Assembly (NCBI GenBank): GCA_020064725.1
Contig: JAGTWJ010000017.1
Location: 930,001-994,000, forward strand
Origin: Drechslerella dactyloides
Taxonomy: Eukaryota > Ascomycota > Orbiliomycetes > Orbiliales > Orbiliaceae
DNA length: 64,000 bases
Direction: 5' to 3'
Every line of letters starts with the position of its first letter. Positions within the stretch are counted from its first letter, which is position 1. Of this stretch, positions 56,096 through 64,000 are shown piece after piece. The translations under genes were made by a program, and so were the position numbers. Below the pieces are notes generated by a model. It had not been told where the DNA came from. It did no database searches and saw nothing but the letters and a program-made list of their open reading frames with translations.

Positions 56096-58348
56096 TCAAC
56101 TCTCTTCGCCAAACGGATTCTTAAAGCTCTGGTCATTCGCGAGCGATGCCGCGGGGCACGGAGCGGTCAAAAGGAACGGAGAAGGTAAATTTGTTCTCAA
56201 ATAGTAGACTCCGCTGTTGCCGCGAATAGTTATGGAAAATCCGGCTGCTCCACCCCAAGACGCCAAAATCACTCTGATAGGATAATACTGCCCTGCACTG
56301 AGAGTCGCAGTGCCTGAGTCCGTGGCCCCTTGGTCAGGGACATCGACAAGGCCGTTGTCACCATTCCAACCGCTTACAGCTTGGTTGCCACCCCATAAGG
56401 TAACTGTATTGTCCACATTCGAGACCGAAAATGTGTAAGTTCCGGCTGTCGGCGCCCAAAAATACCCGCGGTAATTTAGAAGTATGAATGTGGAGAGGCC
56501 GCCGTGAGCAGCCGCGTCCGGCACCAGCCCATAAGGCTTCTCCCAGCTAGTGTCCCAGGCGAACCCAATCCGGTTCGTTATCGTCGCCCCAAGCGGCTTT
56601 CTGTGCTTCCAGTTTTGTGGCGGAAACCCGGAACTACTACCCGGATCAGTGACATCGTAAAGCGCGACGTCAACACCGCCTGTGCCGCAAGTGAGATTCG
56701 GCAAGGTATCCGCGGACACCGATTCTTCGCCAAACGGGTTCAGAAACGCCATCCCCTGCCGCGGTTCGCAGGGAGATTTTACCAAGTATGGCGACCCCTG
56801 CGTGCCGCTGACGTAGGTGTTCCCCCCAGGGCCGTCCGTAATGCTAAATGTCAGTGTGACGGCCCCCCCGGAATTCGCGTATATGATTCGCAGGGGCGTG
56901 TAGGTACCGGCCCCTAGCGCTCTCGTCGCGGACCCACTGTTCGGGTTCTGATTGCCGTTGTATATCGCGCTGCCATCGGCGTTTTGCCTCGTCCAGTCAG
57001 AAAAGGCCTTCGAGCCCAGCCAAAAAGCCACATAGTCGTCGCCAACCTGTGCGTTGAAAGTGTAGGTTGCGGAGCGCGGCGCATAAAAGTATCCGCGATG
57101 GTTTACAACAAATGAAGCTGTATCCACGGGGGTCAGGCCGTATGGGGTTTGACCAGCAGCCTGGGATAAGCCCACCAATGTCGCTGTACCTGTCGTGACC
57201 GGGGTAATAGTCTTGAATGCTTGCGGTGAAAAGCTCGGGTAATTGAGACCGCCTCCGGACTGGGCGAATGGGTTGGTGTAGACTGCTACTTCGAGGCCAT
57301 AATTACTGCAGCCTGTTTCAGGGAGGGGGCCACCTGTGGTAATAACGTTCGAAACTGTAGTTGTTGAGCCCGCCAGTACGACGGATCCAAAGGTTCTGTC
57401 GATGACGACCGTAGAGGTTGAGGCTCTTGTTGTAACTCCCGACGTTACGGTGCTGGTGGAAGTAGAGGTGACAGTCAAGGTACTATCTGTAGTCTGAACA
57501 GTTGTCGTGATAGTAGTAGTTACAGTGGCTCCGCCTGAACCCCCCTGGACAGTCGATGTCGACGTCAAAAAGCAGCCTGCCATTCGAAAAGCTCGTTAGC
57601 GATTGTGTTCAATCTATAGAACTTCCATACTCATGATATGGTCCAGCTCCACCATCGTCAAAAAATTGATGTCATATACTTACCGCAATTCGAAGTGTCC
57701 TGTCTCTTTCCGAAGTAACGACGACGACGGGCGCCACCACTAAAAGCCACGGTCACGGTCGTGAAGACGGTATATACAGCTGTCAAAGATCTGGATGAAC
57801 CGCCGCAAACTCGAAATTAGCCATAGGAATCTTTATACTGTATCATCTCTAGCGAGAATTATGAAACTGGGGATCCATGGGAACGCACACTGTACTAATA
57901 TGCGAGGATGTAGTGGTGACGGTCTGGGTATTCGAGTTGAATACAACCGACGGCCTTGTAACCACCGTCACAGTCCCCGTCGTTACTGTTGGAGCACCTG
58001 CTGGAACACTGGTGCTCGTAACAGTCCTCGTTGTTGTCACTGTAGTCGTAGAGCCGGAGCCACCAACGGTAGTTGTGCATATCGGTCGTTGGATACTGCT
58101 TGCAGCTACACGGCGTACCGACAAATATCAGAGTGTGTTAGTTGCGAGCGCTGCTCGAGTAAGGCCGATAAGTCGAATTGAAAGATTTTTCTGTGGGACG
58201 TACCAAAAACTGACGAACAGCTAGCTGACGATGCTGTCGACCCGATCACCGCTGAACAGCTCGAAGGGATAGAATTGCAAGTATTCTGTCCAAAGACCAC
58301 CGTCACGAAGGCGGCCAGCACCCAGCCAGAGATATGTGTCAACCGCAT
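56096..58348 (-). CDS. Secreted adhesin with two GLEYA/PA14-like domains
   Basis: Four exons: 58348..58204, 58105..57896, 57779..57684 and 57576..56096, giving 643 residues in one frame (introns 98, 116 and 107 nt). The signal peptide MRLTHISGWVLAAFVTVVFG is followed by Cys-rich and Thr-rich segments. A basic RRRRYFGKRQ stretch (possible Kex2 site) lies at about residue 140, then TSTVTSGVTTRAST-type Thr tracts. Two PA14-like domains follow. Domain 1 runs from CSNYGLEVAVYTNPF through YFYAPRSATYTFNAQVGDDY, FWLG and YTPLRIIYANSGGAVTLTFS. Domain 2 runs from CGTGGVDVALYDVTDPG through YFWAPTAGTYTFSVSNVDNT and YYPIRVILASWGGAAGFSI. These match GLEYA adhesins, which bind sugars. The protein ends in FKNPFGEES, the same linker that precedes domain 2 (FLNPFGEESVSADTLPNL), so a third domain appears to be missing. 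No GPI signal is seen. Confidence 0.88.
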
Positions 58349-59077
58349 ATTGAATACAACACAGTTCGAGCTGAGAGGTCGTTGGAATTTTCGTCGCAGG
58401 GGCTTTGAAGCTTCCTCGACTGTATTCCGCCAGAAAATCCAAACCAACGCTCGAGTTGAGAAGAGAGAATATATTCTACACAATCGACCATTATATCTAT
58501 CGATACATCCGTCTACCACTACGCAAATCTGTCTTGTCGAGCGTGCCCACTGGCCCGACTCGCCTGTACGGCCATTTGGAGGAAAGGACCAGCGTGGAAA
58601 CCAAGTCTCCGAAAATGTCAGGACATTTGTGTAAACCCAAAGAGCCAGAATCTGGTGGAAATGCCCCTCACAACAGGATTAGCTCGGCCGCTTCGGGTAT
58701 GTGGCGTTAATTGAGTCCAGACTTTCACTTAACTGCAAGATGTATCTGAGAACCGAGGTGTACGTACGTACGCTGCCCTAGTTACCTGCACCATATTTCT
58801 GCATCCCGCGTTTCCGAGTCAAGCTGGAGCCAAGCTGCCCTGTCAGGAAGTCCAAATCCAGAACAGCTTAGATCCAGCTGAAGAGTGTGTTTTCAAAGTC
58901 TTAAGAGTAATAAATATATTGTGTTTCGCCGAAACCCATTCTGTGTTCTCAGATAATCTCCATCCGCTTGAAAAGCCACTGGTTTCCCATCCATACAGTC
59001 CCTTATGCGAGTAATACTTGCTCGAATATAGATATTTGATTCAACGAGGTGTGAGTCAGGTTATCACGGCGTACAAG
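58349..59077. promoter_or_regulatory. Upstream region of the adhesin gene
   Basis: About 730 bp ahead of the adhesin start codon. Plus-strand open frames at 58275-58710 overlap the adhesin's first exon and are shadows. No distinct element recognised. Confidence 0.35.
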
Positions 59078-59452
59078 TCAGTCTTGTTGCAAACACATGA
59101 ATCCTAACCCTCCCAGTCTTGATGGGCCCCATGCTGGGAAAAACAAGTCATTGCCTTGACAGTCTACCTTTTGTAGCCGCGAAACAGGAAAAACCATTTC
59201 CCCATATTTTTTTTTCTTTTTCTCAATCAAACGGGTGGGTTCCTGAGTGGCAAAAACTTTCCCTGAATCTGGTGTAATAATTGTACTGAATCCTGTTCCT
59301 CCCGTTAATGTTACGTCAAATCCCGAGTTAACACTCAAAGGCACGGCACCCAAGCACCTAGTTCCATTAAATTTTAGCTTACTGGTGAGATACTGATAAG
59401 AATCAGTGGGATGCAGGACAAGATGTTCTTTCCAATCGTCGTCGAAGAACAC
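59078..59452 (-). CDS. Possible exon of an unrecognised protein
   Basis: An open frame of 124 codons without an ATG at its start; a CTAACCCACCAG branch-acceptor pair just upstream (about 59461-59472) hints at an internal exon. The peptide has protein-like composition (LHPTDSYQYLTSKLKF, SVNSGFDVTLTGGTGFSTII, EKKKKKYGEMVFPVSRLQKV) and ends in CLQQD. No upstream coding exon could be joined in frame, and no family is recognised. It may be a gene fragment. Confidence 0.25.
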   Translation of the reverse strand: MFFDDDWKEHLVLHPTDSYQYLTSKLKFNGTRCLGAVPLSVNSGFDVTLTGGTGFSTIITPDSGKVFATQEPTRLIEKKKKKYGEMVFPVSRLQKVDCQGNDLFFPAWGPSRLGGLGFMCLQQD

Positions 59453-61091
59453 GGTTGCTGGTGGGTTAGTCGACTATCACCTTGTTTCAACGAGCTAGCC
59501 TACTATTACGGGGAAGTGTGACATGATTCAATGCAAGTTTGACATGATTCGATCTATCAGAGAATCTGTCCTTTCAATTAGTCGCACGAGTATGTGTACG
59601 TACATAAGGTTTATGCAGAGTGCAGGCCAATGCATATCAGGTTCCGGGTGCCGTAGCCGGGTACGTGACCGCACGTGATTCAGCTATCGGTGAGTTTCGT
59701 TAATCCGAATGTGTCGGAATAGCCTTAGCTAGTGTGAATATTCCCGAAAGATGTGTATATTGGAAGTCGCGAAACCGATGTTTATTATAAACGGCAATTA
59801 CCTCAGAGTTGACTTCTTACTCCAGCCGTGTATACGCCATAAGGAGCTACCTGTTTACATATACCAATGCCTTAGGAAACACATTTACTTAATTACTGGG
59901 TGGTTGTAGGGCCTTGGCGTATTATTTAAGAATGGTGCTTCTCCACACGCATTATCGCCAGTATTGATATCCTTACGTACATTAGTCCCTTCACATCGAT
60001 GGATCTCTAGCCTGATTCGTGAGTTCGATAATATAGCCTGTTGGTTTGCAGCAAGCTTGTACCATCATTCAGATATAAAAAATTTATTGCATAACGCTCT
60101 AGCTGGAATAATATATACCAGCAAGACTTCAGATATAAGGGCATCAAGATGCTCACCTATCAGCTAGAGTTCATGGCGCTGGTCGTCACTTTCGGGTCCG
60201 GAGCCCGCCAGATCAGAGAAACCGCTGAATTTTTAGTCCAACGGGTTGGGTTAATAGCGGCCGCGGATTCCTAGCGTGGTGGGTGGACTTTCATTCTTTG
60301 GGAGCCTTCACTTTCAGCATGCAGCAGTCTCCACCAGACGCCACTCTTAGCCTGCTTAACGCGTCAACTCATAAATCCACGTATAATCCATTCGACAATA
60401 CTTCTGGGTTCAACATTTGCATCGGACATAAGTGGTCGTTGGAGCCGCCAGTGGATTCAGCATTCCGTCTTGGCACCCTACGTACAGACCCGGTGGACCT
60501 GCGTCCGAACGCCAGCGATCCCAACCCCTGCAAGGATTCTCACTTGCATGTTCTATCATGTACCCATACACGATCGATATCACGTTCAAGACGGACTTAT
60601 TACTACCCCGTAACCCATCCCTTCAGATCCAACGTCATCTATCATCTTGGTATACGTATAACGACTGTGGACAAGCTTTCTAGCTCAATTGTGCTCGTGC
60701 GCTGGGACTATATTGCGTAGTCCCTGGTCTTGCATCTTAAGACCGGAGCCTTTTCTCTGAGTAATATTTGGAGAATTCAATTTCGTGAACGCGTATTATA
60801 GATTCTGTCGTAGATTGTATCTATCGTGATTGTCTCAATGGCCAGGGCTGCGTCGATCGATTCGTATGGAAATTACATAGGAAAGGTGATTCTTATACCA
60901 TTTAGGAATGGAAAGGCGTCTGGGAAATGTATACGAGCATGCAGACATATAAAAAACGGACTACATGAACGCAAAAATCTCTGGATTAAATATCATCTAA
61001 GTATGTGAAAGCGCTCGGAATAATAATTTAACCTTAGTTTCTCCGAATAAAAGTATACGTATTTCAGGCCTGGCGCTCAAAGGTAAATCTA
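59453..61091. other. Intergenic region, AT-rich towards the right
   Basis: About 1.6 kb without a supported gene. Overlapping plus-strand frames at 60283-60720 are partly open but inconsistent between frames. AT content rises towards the transposon at 61094. Confidence 0.4.
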
Positions 61092-61093
61092 TA
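61092..61093. repeat. TA target-site duplication, left
   Basis: The dinucleotide TA flanks the left inverted repeat; the matching TA is at 63229-63230. TA duplication is the hallmark of Tc1/mariner/pogo insertion. Confidence 0.8.
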
Positions 61094-61135
61094 ACGCCGC
61101 CCACCGGCCGGCGAGCAACACCACCAACGCGAGCA
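61094..61135 (+). repeat. Left terminal inverted repeat of the Fot1-type element
   Basis: 42 bp, GC-rich, complementary to 63187-63228 with a single mismatch (position 61127, A instead of the C expected from the right end). Confidence 0.93.
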
Positions 61136-61479
61136 ACCCAAATACCCGGGTTTTTCTAAAATTACGTGTATTCTCTATAGAAAAGCGGAAGAAAATTAGA
61201 ATTTTTTTATTGTAAGTGGTGCTAGTTATATATCTATATATATTATAAAATGGTATCTATAAATATAGTGTGAAAAAAAAAAAAAAAAAAAAAAAAACCC
61301 TTGACAACACATAGCTAGCGCAGTGCTAACAGCGTTAAACACTCTGGTGTTAGCTGTATAGTAGTGTTACCAGTGCCAGTAGTGTCATTAGTAGTGGTGC
61401 TTGTTGCTGCTAGGTATGTTTGTGAGTGTGTAACTTGTTGTATAGTGTGCTGTTTGTCTTGTTTAGTGTGTTGTTAAAC

Positions 61480-62990
61480 TTATTTAACAAGTATTGGGAT
61501 GTTGATATTGGCTAGTATTTGTGCTTTTGATAGATGGTGGTGGTTGTCTGCTTGCTGCCTCCTATGCTGTTGCTGGAGTGTCTGTTGTAGCTTATTATTG
61601 GTGGCTTGAAGTATCTGCTGTTGGGTATATGATGCCTCTGTAATTTTTGTAATTTTGTTGAATTTATGCTGTAGTGGGGAAAAAAGGATTTTATTAATAG
61701 TGTGTTGAATGTTGTTTATATATGAAACCAGAATATACTTATATGCTGGAGTCTTGAAGGTACCAATAGTAGGCATATGCACCTCCAGATTATTGATAAT
61801 GGGATTAAACAAATCTCTATGGTTTGCCACTGTAAAACTTAGGATTTTATTTAAGATATATAGAAAATTGAATGGTAATAGGCTAGTATTCTTTCACCTT
61901 CTAGTAATAACTTTTTCTATAAAAACTGCTTGATATACTGGTGTAATAAGATTGATAAACTCTCTTTTTTTAATGCTAGTCTTTCTATAATGGTAAAATG
62001 AGTTGATAGTGTTATTATATGCCCGGGCATAGTGACTGAATAGGTTGATGTTGAGTGGCTGTAAGTAATGAGTAGAGTGTGGTGGTAGGTAGAGCAGTAG
62101 TATGCACTGTTGTCTGTAGTAATTGATGAAGGTAGTGTTGATATGGTTGCTATGGCTGTCAAGTATAAGTATCTGTTATGAATGATTTGAGCTGGGACTG
62201 ATAACTTGGGTAGATTTTGGCTGAAAATAGTGTTTCAGCTATTTAAGAATGAGTTCTTTATTTGTTATTCTTTTTTTGTTTAATACCTAGTACTATCTAT
62301 TGTGTGAGTTTTGTTCTTTATGCTAGCCTGTTAAGTGAATTTTGTTTGGGAAGATAATTATTGGGGTATAGTGTTCTTTAGTTGCTAAGACATACTTGAC
62401 TATAGTAATGTTCTCTTTGCTGCCATTATAAATGTAGAATTGCTGCCTTTTATGAACTGTTGGGATGATTATATTGGTTGCTTTTGCTTATTTAATTATA
62501 AAGTCTTTTTTATTTATATTTTATATATTTTATAGGAGAATCTTATGCTTTTGGACTAAACAGTTAAATAAAGTGAACTATTTGATAATAGCCTTAATGT
62601 TGTTTGTTTTTTTTCTTTTGTCTTCAAATATTTAACTTTGGACCATAGTTAATTCAGGATGGTGCTTTAGGAATTGTGTAATTTAATTCTTTCTAATCTT
62701 ATAGTTATTAAGTTGTAAGGTTATAGAGTGAAGTAAATTGTAGTGAGTAGGGAAACCATGGCTCTAGAGGTTGATGATCTATTTCAAAAAAGTTTGTTTT
62801 TATACTACTGTAAATAACTGGTTTTTGGGTTGAGTTTCAAAAAGTATATGAGGATTGTGCCTTGTTGTTTGGTGCTGGACTGTTGATGAAGGTATGTTGT
62901 GTATTATAGTTGCTTGATTGAGTGAAGGTGTCTGACCTTCTTTCTATGCTTTGATTGCTGTTTGTATCTTCTCTTTTTTTTTTAGATCGA
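61480..62990 (-). pseudogene. Degenerate Fot1/pogo-type DDE transposase
   Basis: Conceptual reading on the minus strand with several stops. Near 62950-62890 it reads KIQTAIKA, stop, KEGQTPSLNQATIIHNIP, a psq-type helix-turn-helix. It continues with GSKENITIVKYVLATKEHYT and PIIIFPNKIHL. The second catalytic Asp is in ILILDSHSNH (Asp codon 62160..62158), followed by LLLYLPPHSTHYLQPLNINL. In the last motif the third catalytic Asp (normally LQPLD) is Asn (codon 62052..62050). Stops replace Trp at 62241..62239, and a TGA lies at 61896..61894. The C-terminal part (SPLQHKFNKITKITEASYTQ onwards) resembles the coiled tail of Fot1 transposases. Clearly inactive. Confidence 0.9.
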
Positions 62991-63186
62991 ATTGTCTGTG
63001 TATTTTGGTTGGTTATTTTTGTGTTGATAGGTGAAATTTGTAGGAAGTATTGAAAGATAGATAATATAGATTGAAGATGATGTAATCTATAAGAAAAGGG
63101 GAGAGGAATAGGGGAAATCTATGGTGGTGACGATGCTGTGATTTGGCATCGTGATATGAAGCACTTAACCTAAATTTGGTATAGCC

Positions 63187-63228
63187 TGCTCGCGGTGGTG
63201 GTGTTGCTCGCCGGCCGGTGGGCGGCGT
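63187..63228 (-). repeat. Right terminal inverted repeat of the Fot1-type element
   Basis: 42 bp, partner of 61094-61135, followed directly by the TA target duplicate at 63229-63230. Confidence 0.93.
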
Positions 63229-63256
63229 TAGCTTATAACTGTTATTTAGTATCTAG

Positions 63257-63283
63257 GTTTGTCTCGCAAGCCAGACGCCTTCC
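63257..63283 (-). repeat. Inverse copy of the 27-bp segment at 17308-17334
   Basis: TTGTCTCGCAAGCCAGACGC followed by CTTCCTT. It lies 28 bp outside the transposon, so it belongs to the insertion target and not to the element. Confidence 0.7.
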
Positions 63284-63706
63284 TTTGGCTGCGAAGTCAG
63301 CTGCATATATTATACAATTGTTATAGAGAAAACGACGACACACACGTAAGCTGACGTATATGCGAGTTTATACTGTTCTTAAAGATCTCGAATCTCTAAT
63401 TGACTTGAGATGTGAGTTTGACGTAATATTGATTGAATCGGTTTCTCAACTAACTCATGCTCGGATCCTAACATTTCTACCGTTCCGTCCATCGCATCCA
63501 ACGCCCTCTTGGGTCTATAGACAAGGATTCTCCGCATCAGAACCTACCGATTTCGCCTCCTCTAACGGGAGCGCGTCCTTGCCCCAGCTAAATTGATAGT
63601 ATATATTTTCCTGCAGACATAATGTTGTGCAGATATAGATATATCGATATCGCCAGGGGTGAACTAACGGTAGATCAGACGGACAATTAGCACACTTGGT
63701 CCTGCG

Positions 63707-64000
63707 TCAACTTTTTCCACAAATCCTCGCCGCAGGATACACGCCGCCAACCCTAGAAACCCTCATCCCCACACCCAACTTCACACCCTCGTCGGGATGC
63801 CGCGCCGATGTCTCCCCAGCCAAGACGAAGCGGAGCCCAAGCGAGGCGCTGTTACCGTAGGAGACCCGTTCGCCGCTGTGCTTGGCGCGTGCTTGGCGCT
63901 TGCTTTCCGCCAGGGCGCTGTTTGAGAACGACCTCAATTATTTCGTAATATCGAGAGTTTTGGCCGCTGCGAGACAAGTTGCTGGATGGCTCGCTTTGGA
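63707..64000 (-). CDS. Possible 3' exon of a gene entering from the right edge
   Basis: The minus-strand frame ending in TGA at 63709..63707 is GC-rich and protein-like over its last 75 codons (GERVSYGNSASLGLRFVLAG, ETSARHPDEGVKLGVGMRVS, RVGGVYPAARICGKS). A stop lies just upstream of this stretch (about 63940), so the exon would have to begin near 63900-63937 at a splice acceptor. The rest of the gene would lie beyond the window. Family not recognised. Confidence 0.35.

Larger units (their letters stand above)
61094..63228 (-). mobile_element. Fot1/pogo-type DNA transposon, 2.1 kb, RIP-like decay
   Basis: Terminal inverted repeats of 42 bp at 61094-61135 and 63187-63228 are identical except for one base and are flanked by TA on both sides. 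They start ACGCCGCCCACCGGCCGGCG. The interior is extremely AT-rich, in contrast to the GC-rich ends, and encodes a ruined DDE transposase on the minus strand. Length, TA duplication and transposase type fit the Fot1/Pot2 group of fungal Tc1/mariner elements. Defects in the frame are mainly of the kind produced by C-to-T change on either strand, as made by repeat-induced point mutation. Confidence 0.93.

Noticed and set aside
60283..60720. 145-codon plus-strand frame
   Set aside because: Starts without ATG; two overlapping frames are equally open and neither resembles a known protein.
1..64000. Search for a CRISPR array, bacterial operons, rRNA genes or telomere repeats
   Set aside because: None seen. 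The gene structure, introns and families are those of a fungal nuclear chromosome.

Overview
The window is nuclear DNA from a filamentous ascomycete fungus, most likely Pezizomycotina. Genes are short and compact, and most carry introns of about 41-177 nt with GT...AG ends and a CTAAC or CTGAC branch site. Many gene families are typical of moulds: GLEYA-type adhesin, Kre9/KNH wall protein, F-box/LRR protein, TauD-type dioxygenase and a Fot1/pogo transposon. All exon joins below were worked out by hand from frame, splice signals and family alignment remembered in general terms; no search was run.

Layout. 1-8.3 kb: the 5' part of an unrecognised gene running off the left edge, a GNAT acetyltransferase and a four-exon acyl-CoA synthetase of the malonyl-CoA synthetase (ACSF3) type, all on the minus strand. 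8.4-14.4 kb: an unusual locus with two divergently transcribed genes for Ala/Pro/Val/Ser-rich proteins. It is flanked on the left by a 61-66 bp tandem array and on the right by a ~220 bp tandem duplication and a pentamer-rich tract. 15.4-29.5 kb: one possible spliced mini-gene, then about 13.7 kb with no intact gene. Most open frames there lie on the plus strand and look like broken coding fragments, one ending in a CCHC zinc knuckle.

30-34 kb: an ELO fatty-acid elongase (+) and a secreted Ser/Thr-rich glycoprotein (-). 34-40 kb: gene-free, partly AT-rich. 40.3-47.6 kb is a dense gene cluster: Kre9/KNH-domain membrane protein, five-exon membrane protein, microbial-type PARG with an RGG tract, and a soluble twin-cassette ABC ATPase. 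49.6-52.7 kb: a damaged TauD/TfdA dioxygenase next to acireductone dioxygenase (methionine salvage). 53.3-58.4 kb: F-box/LRR protein and a tandem GLEYA/PA14-like adhesin. 61.1-63.2 kb: a Fot1/pogo DNA transposon with TA target duplication, near-perfect 42-bp inverted repeats and a transposase wrecked by mutations of the type made by repeat-induced point mutation (RIP). The right edge holds the likely 3' exon of another minus-strand gene.

Themes. Three genes encode secreted or wall proteins (32.5, 40.3 and 56.1 kb). Two relate to malonyl-CoA and fatty-acid elongation (6.4 and 30.2 kb), and two to sulfur metabolism (49.6 and 52.1 kb). The most unusual parts are the divergent low-complexity gene pair with its flanking repeats and the long degenerate plus-strand tract.
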